From contig OZ257249.1 in assembly GCA_965279565.1 (NCBI GenBank), positions 2,294,001-2,358,000 of the forward strand: a stretch of 64,000 bases of DNA, given 5' to 3'. This DNA is from Tagaea sp965279565. GTDB taxonomy: Bacteria > Pseudomonadota > Alphaproteobacteria > CACIAM-22H2. A model generated the notes under the pieces. It was not told the DNA's origin. It made no database searches and saw only the letters and a list, made by a program, of their open reading frames with translations. A program made the translations under genes and the position numbers. Position 1 is the stretch's first letter; each line of letters begins with the position of its first letter. This document shows positions 35,893-44,189 of this stretch, piece by piece.

Positions 35893-36201
35893 ATGCAGTA
35901 TCTCGGCAGGATAACGGGCGACGGCACGCTGACGGCGGGCGGCGAGCGCGTGGACAGTGCTTCGTACGAGATCGACGGCTTCCTCAAGCCCAAGATCGGC
36001 GTTTCGGGCAGCGGCGAGATCCGCGCCTCGGCGCTGGCACTGCGCCAGGTGTTCGGTCGCAAGGACATTCAGATCGTCACCGTCGACGGAAGGCGCATCG
36101 ACGTGCGCTTTTCGGAAAAGAAGATGCTGCCCGGCGCGCGCGTGGCGCATGTCGAACTTTCCGGGGCGCTGCCGACCGCGCGCGCGGACTGGCGCGGCTA
36201 G
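35893..36201 (+). CDS. Conserved hypothetical protein (102 aa)
   Basis: 102 residues; begins MQYLGRITGDGTLTAGGERV and ends in ADWRG. Alternating beta-strand character (YEIDGFLKPKIGVSGSGEIRAS, IQIVTVDGRRIDVRFSEKK) suggests a small beta-barrel. ORF bias fits a real gene; it is likely co-transcribed with the lysine-rich gene. I do not recognise a family. Confidence 0.65.
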   Translation: MQYLGRITGDGTLTAGGERVDSASYEIDGFLKPKIGVSGSGEIRASALALRQVFGRKDIQIVTVDGRRIDVRFSEKKMLPGARVAHVELSGALPTARADWRG

Positions 36202-36230
36202 CGCGGTCCCTTCCGCAGACTTTCCGTCAT

Positions 36231-36248
36231 GCCCGGCGAATGCCGGGC
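36231..36248. repeat. Short GC palindrome (REP-like or terminator)
   Basis: GCCCGGC-GAAT-GCCGGGC, a perfect 7-bp stem with a 4-nt loop inside CGTCATGC...CTTCCACGAC. Sequences of this type recur as intergenic palindromes in alphaproteobacterial genomes. It follows the 102-residue gene and could also end its transcript, although no long T run follows. Confidence 0.55.
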
Positions 36249-36470
36249 TTCCACGACCTGGCCCATCCCACGGCGAGGTTGCAATTTCGCGCGAGTCGAT
36301 ATAGGATAATTAGACTATAAAACAGGAAATCATCCTGTTGACTACGTGACGAGGAATTTGAGGTGACGGTCAAGTAGGACGTGAAAAACGCAATGAATAT
36401 CAACACATTGAAAATTTTATGTCGCTTTACCGTCAACAACCGTCAAGCAAAATTTGCGGTTTGCCGACGC
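36249..36470. other. AT-rich non-coding spacer with inverted repeats
   Basis: Sharply lower GC than its neighbours and no credible gene. It contains a perfect AACAGGA-N5-TCCTGTT inverted repeat (36321-36339) and three similar CCGTCAA/TTGACGG-like motifs (about 36367, 36430 and 36438). It could be an operator/promoter region, a decayed mobile-element scar, or an acquired fragment. Confidence 0.5.
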
Positions 36471-36722
36471 TTAACGCCCGCGCTGCGGGCACTCGGCGCG
36501 CGCGCAGGGGGCACTGCTGGCCGCGACATAGGTGCGGCACACGCGGCACGGCGCCATCGTCTCGGCCTCCTCCTTCAGCGCCGCCTTGACGACGCCGCCC
36601 TGACGCATGCGCTCGGCCGCGATCTCCGCTTCCTTCTCGCGCACGCGGAAATAACGCCAGCCGAACCACACGACGGCGAGCACGAGGATCAGCAGGAACA
36701 GCTTGCCGAAGGAAAGGCCCAT
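36471..36722 (-). CDS. Small membrane protein with Cys-rich tail (PP0621-like)
   Basis: 83 residues: one N-terminal membrane helix (about 7-22, LFLLILVLAVVWFGWRYF), a charged linker, and a C-terminal CRVCRTYVAASSAPCARAECP that looks like a zinc ribbon facing the cytoplasm. Upstream on the same strand are the S49 peptidase and the methyltransferase. Unknown function; similar short proteins recur beside membrane-protease genes. Confidence 0.7.
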   Translation of the reverse strand: MGLSFGKLFLLILVLAVVWFGWRYFRVREKEAEIAAERMRQGGVVKAALKEEAETMAPCRVCRTYVAASSAPCARAECPQRGR

Positions 36723-36725
36723 GAC

Positions 36726-37559
36726 TCAGAGACCGTAGCGCGCCCACAGGGCGCGTGTCTCCAGAGAGTCGACGAGGTCGTCGGACCAGAAATCGCCGCC
36801 ACGCGACAGGCCGAGCAGGCTGCGCAGCGAGCGGCCTTGCACCGGCACGCCGCGAAAGCGCACTTTCTCGCCGAAACGCCGGCGCAGGTCGCTGCGCGCG
36901 TCGCCAAGCGCGTCGATCAGGCCCAGCGCCTTGGCCCGGGTGCCCGTCCAGAACTCGCCGGTGAACAGGGTTTCCGGATCGCCGGTCAGGTGCTTCCCGC
37001 GCCGTGCGCGCACCCAGTCGCGGAAATTTCCGTGGATCTCGTCCTGAAGTGCGCGCAACCGTTCGACATCCTCGGGCTTCTCGGGGCCGAACGGGTCGAG
37101 CAGCGATTTGCGCGTGCCCGCGGTGTAGAGGCGCCTGCGCACGCCGAGCCTTCGCATCAGGTCCTCGAAGCCGAAGCTCGCCGCGATCACGCCGATCGAA
37201 CCGACGATGGAGTTCGCGTCGGCGACGATCTCGTCCGCAGCACAGGCAAGCCAGTAACCGCCCGACGCGGCGACGTCCTCGACATAGGCGTAGACCGGCA
37301 GCTTCTTTTCTTCGGCCAACGCGCGGATGCGCGCGCCGATCAGGGCGGACTGCGCCGGCGATCCGCCGGGCGAATTGATCACGAGGGCGACGGCGGAGAT
37401 GCCCGACATGCCGAACGCGCGTTCGAGGGCGGGGGCGAGGCGTTCGATCGACAGGCCGCGCCGTCCACCCATGCCGATGGGGCCTTGCAGGCGCAGCACC
37501 GCCACGCTCGGCGTCGGCGTGCGGCCGACCAGTCGTTCGAGGGAAGCGCGCAGATCCAT
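36726..37559 (-). CDS. S49-family signal peptide peptidase-like protein
   Basis: 277-residue serine protease of the SppA/SohB family: LINSPGGSPAQSALI (substrate-loop), VAASGGYWLACAADEIVAD (nucleophile Ser in ASGGY), the SIVGSIGVIAA block and the basic-site Lys in TAGTRKSLLDPFG-type sequence. No obvious N-terminal transmembrane segment, so it may act at the cytoplasmic membrane face. Probably in an operon with the Cys-rich membrane protein just downstream. Confidence 0.88.
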   Translation of the reverse strand: MDLRASLERLVGRTPTPSVAVLRLQGPIGMGGRRGLSIERLAPALERAFGMSGISAVALVINSPGGSPAQSALIGARIRALAEEKKLPVYAYVEDVAASGGYWLACAADEIVADANSIVGSIGVIAASFGFEDLMRRLGVRRRLYTAGTRKSLLDPFGPEKPEDVERLRALQDEIHGNFRDWVRARRGKHLTGDPETLFTGEFWTGTRAKALGLIDALGDARSDLRRRFGEKVRFRGVPVQGRSLRSLLGLSRGGDFWSDDLVDSLETRALWARYGL

Positions 37560-37568
37560 CGTCGCGGT

Positions 37569-38297
37569 CTATACCAGTGCGAGCGCTTTGCCGTCGCGCA
37601 AAATCGCGCCGGCTTGCGGCGTATAGCGCCCGTCGGCCTCGTGCAGGACGAGACCGGCGGCAAGCGCCATCGGCGTGCGGATGCCCTTGCGGGCGCGCAC
37701 GATCACGCGCTTGGCCGCCGTACCCGCGCGCGGCCACAGCGGGAAGACAACGATCTCGCCCGCCTCGCCGGAAAGTGCGCCGAGAAGATCGGCAAGCCGG
37801 TCGGCGCGCTGGACGAAGACGAGCGTGCCGCGCGGCCTCAGCGCCCTGAGTGCGGCCGCGACCCAGCCGGCGAGCGGCAGGTCGCCTTCGACATCCGCCC
37901 GCCGGCTCGCCGGATCGGGCGAGGGGTCGGCGCGTACCGCTTCCAGATAGGGCGGATTGGAAAGGACGAGATCGAAGCCGGCGCCCGCGAAGGCGGCCAC
38001 GTCGCCGGTCTCGACCGCGAAGCGCCCGGCCCAGCCGTTCGCTGCGGCATTGGTGCTGGCAAGATCGGCGATGGCGGGGTCGATCTCGACGCCGGTCATG
38101 CGCACGCCGGGTACCCGCGCCAGATAGGCGAGGCTCGCGGCACCCGCCCCGCAGCCGAGATCGAGGGCGGCGGCGGCGCCTTCGTCGCACGCGGCGGCGA
38201 GCAGGATCGGGTCGATCGCGGCGCGGTAGCCGGTCGCGGGCTGGCGGAACCGAACGCGGCCGCCGAGCAGCGTGTCGTCGCTTGGCGCCTGGCTCAC
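37569..38297 (-). CDS. tRNA-type N6-adenine methyltransferase (TrmN6-like)
   Basis: 242-residue SAM-dependent enzyme with LDLGCGAGAASLAYLARVPG (SAM site) and the N6-methylase tetrapeptide in VLSNPPYLEA. It fits the tRNA1(Val) A37 N6-methyltransferase family. The start is GTG at 38297, overlapping the DUF2007 stop as GTGA; a much longer upstream frame is not used. Confidence 0.85.
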   Translation of the reverse strand: MSQAPSDDTLLGGRVRFRQPATGYRAAIDPILLAAACDEGAAAALDLGCGAGAASLAYLARVPGVRMTGVEIDPAIADLASTNAAANGWAGRFAVETGDVAAFAGAGFDLVLSNPPYLEAVRADPSPDPASRRADVEGDLPLAGWVAAALRALRPRGTLVFVQRADRLADLLGALSGEAGEIVVFPLWPRAGTAAKRVIVRARKGIRTPMALAAGLVLHEADGRYTPQAGAILRDGKALALV

Positions 38298-38509
38298 CTC
38301 GGCGTTCCGTCGCGTGCACCCTCGACCAGTGCGAGCGCGCCGGCTTCGTCGGCATCGTCGACGACCACGCGGCGCGGGATCGCCAGGATCGAGCCCTCGA
38401 CCGAGGCCGTGTGCGCGTCGAGCACCAGGAACTCGATCCGCGCGTCGGCCAGCAGCGCCTCGACGAACGAGAGCAGCACGGCATCGTTGGTGCGCAGGAT
38501 TTCCCGCAT
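38294..38509 (-). CDS. DUF2007 small protein
   Basis: 71 residues; MREILRTNDAVLLSFVEALL, then IEFLVLDAHTASVEGSI and PRRVVVDDADEAGALALV match the putative ferredoxin-like DUF2007 signal-transducing fold. Start at 38509 is chosen because the family begins there; a longer frame adds 28 unrelated residues. Overlaps the methyltransferase gene. Confidence 0.8.
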   Translation of the reverse strand: MREILRTNDAVLLSFVEALLADARIEFLVLDAHTASVEGSILAIPRRVVVDDADEAGALALVEGARDGTPR

Positions 38510-38643
38510 GTTTCCCGTCGGTTCCGGACCCGTTGCGGCGCTTGATTCCTGCCGCTCGCGGACTATGCTCCGACGGACGCGGCAGCCGGTCAAGCCGGAC
38601 GCGCCGCGCTGTCGCCGCAGACCGGCGCAAGAGGGGTGATTTC

Positions 38644-39675
38644 GTGGCCGTCGTCGTCAATCTCGAAGGTGAACGCGGGCGTTCCCAGCGCCCGGCCCGC
38701 AACGCGCTGCAGGCGCTGGTGGCCCTCGTCGGCGACGACGTGAAGGCGGTCAACGACACGATCATCCAGCGCATGCATTCGTCGGTCGAGCTGATCCCGC
38801 AGCTCGCCAGCCACATCGTGGCCGCCGGCGGCAAGCGCATGCGCCCGATGCTGACCCTCGCCACCGCGCGCATGTGCGGCTATCGCGGGGCCCGCCACAT
38901 CAAGCTCGCGGCCTGCGTCGAGTTCATCCACACCGCCACACTGCTGCACGACGACGTCGTCGACGAGAGCGACCTGCGCCGCGGGCGCGCCACCGCCAAC
39001 GCCGTGTGGGGCAACAAGGCGAGCGTGCTGGTCGGCGACTTCCTGTTCAGCCGCGCCTTCCAGGTGATGGTCGAGGACGGCTCGCTGCAGGTCCTCGCGA
39101 TCCTGTCGAACGCGTCGGCCGTGATCGCGGAGGGCGAGGTGCTGCAGCTCACCACCGCCAACGACACCGAGACCTCCGAGCAGGCCTATCTCGAGGTGAT
39201 CCGCGCCAAGACCGCGGCCCTGTTCGCCGCGGCGTGCCGCGTGGGGGCCGCCGTCGCCGACCGGCCCAAGGCCGAGGAGGACGCGCTCGAGACCTACGGG
39301 CTCAATCTCGGCATCGCGTTCCAGCTCGTCGACGACGTGCTCGACTATGCCGCCACGGCCGACGAGATGGGCAAGAATGTCGGCGACGATTTCCGCGACG
39401 GCAAGATCACGCTGCCGATCGTGCTGTCGTTCCTGCGCGGCGACGAGACCGAGCGGACCTTCTGGCGGCGCACGCTCGAGGATCTCGACCAGAAGGACGG
39501 GGACCTGCCGCACGCGATCGAGCTGATGCGCAGGCACAAGGCGCTCGACGACACGATCGAGCGCGCGCGCCATTACGGGCGCATCGCGCGCGACGCGCTC
39601 GGCATCTTCCCCGACGGGCCGGAGAAGCGCGCCCTGGTCGATCTCGTCGATTTCGCGATCGAACGCGCCTATTAA
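38644..39675 (+). CDS. ispB: Polyprenyl (octaprenyl-type) diphosphate synthase
   Basis: Long-chain trans-isoprenyl diphosphate synthase for the quinone side chain; 343 residues. Both Asp-rich motifs are visible, LLHDDVVDESD (FARM, about 102-112) and LVDDVLDY (SARM), along with GGKRMRPML. Start is GTG at 38644 with GAGGGG 7 nt upstream; earlier frames are GC artefacts. Cytoplasmic, essential for ubiquinone. Divergent from the DUF2007/methyltransferase genes. Confidence 0.92.
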   Translation: MAVVVNLEGERGRSQRPARNALQALVALVGDDVKAVNDTIIQRMHSSVELIPQLASHIVAAGGKRMRPMLTLATARMCGYRGARHIKLAACVEFIHTATLLHDDVVDESDLRRGRATANAVWGNKASVLVGDFLFSRAFQVMVEDGSLQVLAILSNASAVIAEGEVLQLTTANDTETSEQAYLEVIRAKTAALFAAACRVGAAVADRPKAEEDALETYGLNLGIAFQLVDDVLDYAATADEMGKNVGDDFRDGKITLPIVLSFLRGDETERTFWRRTLEDLDQKDGDLPHAIELMRRHKALDDTIERARHYGRIARDALGIFPDGPEKRALVDLVDFAIERAY

Positions 39676-39678
39676 CGG

Positions 39679-40419
39679 TCAACCCTGTAGCTGCGCCATA
39701 TAGAGCGGTGTGGCCTTGCGCGCCTCGGCGATGCCGTCGAGATATTCGGCCCCCGACTTCGCCGCCGGTGCAAGCGTCAGATGGTCGGCCAGTTCGCCCG
39801 CCGTGCGGAAGCGGCGCGCGTCGGCATCGCGGAAGACCGCGCGGTTCGCCTTCGCCGCCACCGGCAGCAACCGGTTGGACGGCGTCTCGGGCGACTGCTC
39901 GGCCGCCTGGATCAGCCGGACCGCGCCGCGCGCGCCGAGGAAATGGGCCGCGTAGACCTCCTGATAGGTCGGCTCGCGCCCGAGTGCCGCGGTCAGCGAC
40001 CTGCGGTTCTGGACCGTCAGCTCGCCCGCCATCGCGGCGGCGGCCTTGGGATCCTTGCGCAGGGCAAGGATTGCCGAGCGGTCTTCGCCGCCCGGCACAT
40101 CGTACCGGCCCGTCGCCGGATCGCGCACGATCTTCGCCGCCTGCGCGCCAAGCCCGTGCCTGGCGCCTTTCCGGTGGACGAGATCGAGCCAGGTCTGCTC
40201 GGTGAACTGGAACAGGCCGGTGGCGCTGGAACGCGGGTTCTGCGCTGCCGGATCGAGGCCGCTCTCCCGCTTCGCCGTGGCGAGAAGCTCGGAAAACGCG
40301 GCCTGTCCGCGCCGCGAAGGCTCGGCGAAAGCCGCGCGGATCTGCGGGGAAATCCGGGGCTGGCGGACGGCAGGGGCGCTCGTGTTCGTGTCCATGGACA
40401 CCCCTTCAGCAACCCCCAT
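39679..40419 (-). CDS. SLT-domain transglycosylase-like protein
   Basis: 246 residues with a soluble lytic transglycosylase-like motif AKRESGLDPAAQNPRSSATGLFQFTEQTW, including a Glu where the catalytic residue is expected. There is no clear signal peptide, and the N-terminus is Thr/Pro-rich; an alternative ATG at 40395 (codon 9) also has a good ribosome-binding site. It could be a non-classically exported peptidoglycan enzyme. Convergent with ispB. Confidence 0.8.
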   Translation of the reverse strand: MGVAEGVSMDTNTSAPAVRQPRISPQIRAAFAEPSRRGQAAFSELLATAKRESGLDPAAQNPRSSATGLFQFTEQTWLDLVHRKGARHGLGAQAAKIVRDPATGRYDVPGGEDRSAILALRKDPKAAAAMAGELTVQNRRSLTAALGREPTYQEVYAAHFLGARGAVRLIQAAEQSPETPSNRLLPVAAKANRAVFRDADARRFRTAGELADHLTLAPAAKSGAEYLDGIAEARKATPLYMAQLQG

Positions 40420-40486
40420 GCCAGCCCCTTTCGCGATGCGCTTGCGGTCCGGGGGAAGGAAGGCTATACCGACGGCCCCGATCGGT

Positions 40487-40563
40487 CGGAGCGTAGCTCA
40501 GCCTGGTAGAGCACTAGCTTCGGGAGCTAGGGGCCGGAGGTTCGAATCCTCTCGCTCCGACCA
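40487..40563 (+). tRNA. tRNA-Pro (anticodon CGG)
   Basis: Full cloverleaf: acceptor CGGAGCG/CGCTCCG, D-arm GCTCAGCCTGGTAGAGC, anticodon stem CTAGC/GCTAG with loop TTCGGGA (anticodon CGG), T-arm GGAGG-TTCGAAT-CCTCT, discriminator A and encoded CCA. The integrase gene starts its 3' end 22 bp downstream on the opposite strand, so this tRNA is the phage attachment target. Confidence 0.96.
40540..40563 (+). other. Probable left attachment site (attL) inside tRNA-Pro
   Basis: The 3' end of the tRNA is the usual crossover point for tyrosine recombinases that integrate at tRNAs, and the insertion must re-create an intact tRNA end. The matching attR would be beyond the right edge of the window, so the core cannot be confirmed here. 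Confidence 0.45.
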
Positions 40564-40584
40564 AATCATTCAATAACTTAGCCG

Positions 40585-41874
40585 TCATTTGACCCTGCGC
40601 AGCGTGGGACGGTGGGACTGCGCGGTGGGACTTCCGTTCGTGAAGCCGAAGCCGGAATCGCTGCCCGGCGTTGTGCCCGAAGTCCCACGCATCGCGTCGA
40701 CTGCCGCGCGCCGCACCGGGTCAGCCACCTTCGTATAGCGCGCCGTCGTCGCCGGGTCCTTGTGGCGCGCGAGATCCTGCGTGACGGCAGACGAAGCGAC
40801 GTGCGCCACCTCGGTGATGAAGGTCGCGCGCACGTCGTGGAAGCGATAGCTGCGGCCGCCGCCGGCGCGTGCGATCGCCGAGCGCCAGGCGTTGCGCGCG
40901 TTCTTGATCGGGCGTGCCGCATGCGGCCTGTCGTCGGCGCCAATGCCGGCCGGGCGGTAGACGACGAGATGCCGCGTGTCGTCGCGCCTGCCAGCCGATC
41001 GCGCGGGGGCCTGCGCGCGCTCGGCCGCCTCGAGGGCGAGCCACGCCAGCAGCTCGCGCGCCTCGTCGTTCGCCGGCAGGAAGTCGTCGCGGTCCGCTTT
41101 GGCGATCTCCGCCGGCACGCGCAGGCCGCCGGCGTCCCAGTCGATCCAGTCGACCGTCGCGGCGAACACCTCGGCCCGGCGAAGGCCGAGCAGCCGCACC
41201 AGCGCGGCCGCCTTCCACAGATGCTGGGGCGTTGCGGGATCGCCTTCGATCCGTGCCAGCACCGCGAGCGGGACCGGCGTGGGATCCCGCTCGGGGATGT
41301 CGAACTCCGGAATCGCCGGCACGCGTGCCAGCATCGGCGCGCGCCCGTCGGCCGTGTAGGTCGCGTGCGCGATCGACAGCACCGCGCGCAGCTCGTCGAG
41401 ATACTTGTTCCGGCGTTCGGACGACAGGACCTCGCCCGTTTCACGCCAGTGGCGCTGGTCAGACCGGTCGAGCGCCTTCGACGGGCCGCCGATCCAGATC
41501 CGGCGCGTCATCTTCTTGACGTGCTCGCGATACTCGCCCGCGCGTGCGGCCACGTCGCCGATCGCGCAGGCCGCCCCGAAATACCCGACGAGCTCGCGCA
41601 GGGCCGCGCGGACCCCGTCCCAGCTCGCGTAGCCCTCGGCGATCGCGGCGCGCGCGGCCACGGCCTGGGCGAGCGTGTATGTGTCCGGCCGGGCGATGGT
41701 GCCCTTCGTCTCGAGGCGCGCCTCGACGCGGCGGGCTTCCTCGCAGGCCTGCGCCTGGCGGCGCGAGGTGGCGAGCGTGCCGTCGGGATTCCGGCAGCGT
41801 CGCTTGTAGCGGCGGCCGCCCTCGACGAAGTCGTAGACCCAGACCTCGGATGCGGCGTCGTAGAAGACCGACAT
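40585..41874 (-). CDS. Prophage tyrosine recombinase/integrase
   Basis: 429-residue phage integrase. The C-terminal catalytic domain shows the Arg in LLGLRRAEVFAATVDW, the HxxR box in FHDVRATFITEVAH, the HKD box in LARHKDPATTARYTK and the Tyr nucleophile in that last segment. The N-terminal part holds the arm-type and core-binding domains. It abuts the tRNA-Pro target and reads toward it, as usual for tRNA-associated prophages. Confidence 0.92.
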   Translation of the reverse strand: MSVFYDAASEVWVYDFVEGGRRYKRRCRNPDGTLATSRRQAQACEEARRVEARLETKGTIARPDTYTLAQAVAARAAIAEGYASWDGVRAALRELVGYFGAACAIGDVAARAGEYREHVKKMTRRIWIGGPSKALDRSDQRHWRETGEVLSSERRNKYLDELRAVLSIAHATYTADGRAPMLARVPAIPEFDIPERDPTPVPLAVLARIEGDPATPQHLWKAAALVRLLGLRRAEVFAATVDWIDWDAGGLRVPAEIAKADRDDFLPANDEARELLAWLALEAAERAQAPARSAGRRDDTRHLVVYRPAGIGADDRPHAARPIKNARNAWRSAIARAGGGRSYRFHDVRATFITEVAHVASSAVTQDLARHKDPATTARYTKVADPVRRAAVDAMRGTSGTTPGSDSGFGFTNGSPTAQSHRPTLRRVK

Positions 41875-41901
41875 GGTGATTCCCCGGAAGGTTGAGCGGC
41901 G

Positions 41902-42243
41902 TCAGCCTATGCCCAATGCCTTGCAGCGGGCAACGGCTTCGCGGTGGGCCGCATGCAGGCGCTTGCCCGGCGGGGCGGGCCGTTCGCCGGCGGTGGCGGC
42001 GGCGGCATCCGGCCGGATACGGTTGCGTTCGCGCCAGGCGCGGATCGAGGCGAGCGACACGCGCGGCTCGCCCAGGTGCTTCGGGTCGGTCGCGATGCGC
42101 CAGCCCTCGATCATGTCCTTCCGGATCATGCGGCGGATCGTCGACACGTCGCAGCCCAGCAACTCGGCCGCGCGCGCATAGGTGACGCCCCTGTCGAGAT
42201 CCTCGACGGCGGGCTCCACGGCGATGCGCGGGCGAACGATCAT
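41902..42243 (-). CDS. HTH DNA-binding protein, possible excisionase
   Basis: 113 residues; DRGVTYARAAELLGCDVSTIRRMIRKDMIEGWR forms a MerR/excisionase-like helix-turn-helix, followed by a basic tail. Start ATG at 42243 overlaps the preceding gene stop (ATGA). Position next to the integrase is the excisionase slot of many lambdoid phages. A host-like transcription factor is a fallback reading. Confidence 0.7.
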   Translation of the reverse strand: MIVRPRIAVEPAVEDLDRGVTYARAAELLGCDVSTIRRMIRKDMIEGWRIATDPKHLGEPRVSLASIRAWRERNRIRPDAAAATAGERPAPPGKRLHAAHREAVARCKALGIG

Positions 42244-43016
42244 GGTTCGCAGGGCTCCGGGGTGTCGCGGAACGTCACCATGACCTTTCTGCCGTCCAAA
42301 CCGATTCGGGAGGCAGGGATCGTGACGCGATCTCCGTAGGCGGTCGCAGAGATCGCATCGATGTTGGCGCGGATCGTGCGGAACGAGACGGCGACGATCC
42401 ACGGGTTGGCGTCCCACGCGCCGTCGCCATTGATGCTGTTCCATAGGTCGCGGAACTCTTCTTGCGGCGATGGGTCCCATTCGTCGGGAAAATCAGGATT
42501 TGCCCCGAGCCGGCCGGCACAGCTTTCGTCCTTCGCATCGTCCTCGCTGATGGCCTGCAGCCGCTCGACCTTCACGGCCTCGACGATCAGCGTGAGGCGC
42601 GAGAACTTGCGGGGCATATGGATCGACGGTCGCCAGCGAAACGGGACGTGCTCGCAACTCTCGTCGCTATGTATGCCCCGCACGCCGTCGATCACTTCGA
42701 TCTCGTGGCGGCGGTCGCTGTCGGCCATGTACCAGACCTTGTCGAACGGATAGTGGTTCGCAAAGTCGGTGCTGAAATTCTCCTTCACCCACAGCCGGTC
42801 GCCGGGCGCGAAGCGAGGATCGAAGGCCCCAGCGGGGAGCAGTTTGTATCGGCCGCTTGCATGCGGCTCGAGCCACATCCATCGACCGGATTCCTCGATA
42901 GCACCGACGACAGAAGTCGGCGGTTGGCGCTTGAGAATGCGCCGCGTCTGGGTCTTGCGCCCTTCAATCAGGGCGCGCACCATCGGGCCACTGAAAATGA
43001 TAGGGCGGTCAACCAT
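42240..43016 (-). CDS. ASCH/PUA-like phage protein
   Basis: 258 residues; PIIFSGPMVRALIEGRKTQTRRILK at the start and DRLWVKENFS further on match the ASCH-like phage family (possible RNA- or ligand-binding PUA fold). Start ATG at 43016 is preferred over an upstream TTG. The ATG is shared as CATG with the plus-strand 76-residue gene. Function unknown. Confidence 0.75.
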   Translation of the reverse strand: MVDRPIIFSGPMVRALIEGRKTQTRRILKRQPPTSVVGAIEESGRWMWLEPHASGRYKLLPAGAFDPRFAPGDRLWVKENFSTDFANHYPFDKVWYMADSDRRHEIEVIDGVRGIHSDESCEHVPFRWRPSIHMPRKFSRLTLIVEAVKVERLQAISEDDAKDESCAGRLGANPDFPDEWDPSPQEEFRDLWNSINGDGAWDANPWIVAVSFRTIRANIDAISATAYGDRVTIPASRIGLDGRKVMVTFRDTPEPCEP

Positions 43017-43245
43017 GAAAAATGTCTCCAAAGCGCAGCTCGAAAAACTGCTTCTCGAGGAGTTGCGGCTCGCGATCTCGGAGGTCGGCCCAAATGCGTC
43101 GATCGGCTTTTACGACGTCGTCGAGCCCGGACATCCGAACTGGAGCGTTCAGGTCTGCAACTTCGACGGTGGGGAAGCAAACTCGTGCGCCCGTGTGCTC
43201 GCCGGCATCGTCGCTCGATTTCAACGCACCCATAGCATTGGCTGA
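43015..43245 (+). CDS. Small orphan protein on the opposite strand (76 aa)
   Basis: Begins MKNVSKAQLEKLLLEELRLA, an amphipathic helix, then a beta-like NWSVQVCNFDGGEANSCAR and RFQRTHSI. It resembles, by pattern, short alphaproteobacterial orphans with an NW-V core and terminal RFxRxxxL. It runs against the leftward operon and its ATG overlaps the ATG of the neighbour. A competing minus-strand frame (43009-43254, 81 aa) fits the operon overlaps, so the strand choice is uncertain. Confidence 0.5.
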   Translation: MKNVSKAQLEKLLLEELRLAISEVGPNASIGFYDVVEPGHPNWSVQVCNFDGGEANSCARVLAGIVARFQRTHSIG

Positions 43246-43250
43246 CTTCG

Positions 43251-44189
43251 TCATCGCGGATACTCGCGATGCTCAACGCCGTCGAGCGTGGCGCCGGCGG
43301 CCTTCTTGCCGACACGCTCGGCAACCCATTCGCCGGGCTTCGGGTGAACCGGATCGAACGTCTTCCACTCGCCCCACTGTTTGAAGAAGAACGGCACGCC
43401 GGCCTGTGCGCACTGGTCGCGCAGCAGGCGCGCCCAGTCCGGGTGCATCGGTCGCGCGCCCGTGCCGCTTTCCCCTCCGACGACGACCCAGTCGAGGCGG
43501 TCCGTCTCGGCCCGATAGCCGCCGATCTCCTTGCCGCGCAGCGCATCAAGGTTTCGGTGGTTGTCGCAGTCCTCAAGGCTGTCGAGGCGGATCGGCCCCA
43601 GCAGCGGTTCGGCCGAGATCCAGCGCACGGCCGCTGGGGTTTCGAGCAGGAGCGGGATGCGTTCGTCGGCCGTGGCCTGGTCCTCGACGCTGACGCCGAG
43701 CCAGACGTTTCTGAGCGGCAAAAGAATGTTCCACGTTGCCCGATCTGAATTGTCGCCACGCCATAGATCGGTCAGGCGATCCTCAAGATCGGGGTTTGCG
43801 AGATAGTCCCTCATCCGTTCCGGCCGCTTCGTCAGCACCTGGTAGGTGTGTTGCGGCGCCAGCGCCATGATCGCGAAGACGCGGTCGATCACGTCGACCG
43901 GCACGTCCTCGTGGAACAGGTCCGACATCGAGTTGACGAAGATCCGTCGCGGCTTTGTCCAGCGCAGCGGCTGGCTGAAACCCGGCTCGCCGGCGACGGC
44001 GATCTTCCCGGTCCAGACCGGATGGCCGTTCACGACCTTCGTCAGGCCGGCGTACTTGGGCTGGCCCCTCGCCGCCAGCCGCGCGGCCATGTGCATCGCG
44101 TAGCAGTTCGTGCAGCCCTTCGACACGATCGTGCACCCGGCGATTGGGTTCCAAACATCGTCTGTCCATTCTATATTTGTCTTACCCAT
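43251..44189 (-). CDS. Gp37/Gp68-like phage protein (DUF5131)
   Basis: 312 residues. The family start IEWTDDVWNPIAGCTIVSKGCTNCYAM is seen with clustered Cys (C-x5-SKGC-x2-C) typical of a metal or Fe-S site; AEPLLGPI, VVGGESGTGARPMHPDW and FFFKQWGEW are further family blocks. Start ATG at 44189 with GAGG upstream. The first 12 codons are AT-rich compared with the remainder. DUF5131 proteins are widespread in phages; role unknown, radical-SAM-like chemistry has been suggested by the Cys pattern only. Confidence 0.87.
   Translation of the reverse strand: MGKTNIEWTDDVWNPIAGCTIVSKGCTNCYAMHMAARLAARGQPKYAGLTKVVNGHPVWTGKIAVAGEPGFSQPLRWTKPRRIFVNSMSDLFHEDVPVDVIDRVFAIMALAPQHTYQVLTKRPERMRDYLANPDLEDRLTDLWRGDNSDRATWNILLPLRNVWLGVSVEDQATADERIPLLLETPAAVRWISAEPLLGPIRLDSLEDCDNHRNLDALRGKEIGGYRAETDRLDWVVVGGESGTGARPMHPDWARLLRDQCAQAGVPFFFKQWGEWKTFDPVHPKPGEWVAERVGKKAAGATLDGVEHREYPR

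Noticed and set aside
43009..43254. 81-codon minus-strand frame competing with the 76-codon plus-strand gene
   Set aside because: Overlaps its neighbours neatly, but its composition and lower third-position GC look less like protein than the plus-strand frame; kept only as an alternative.
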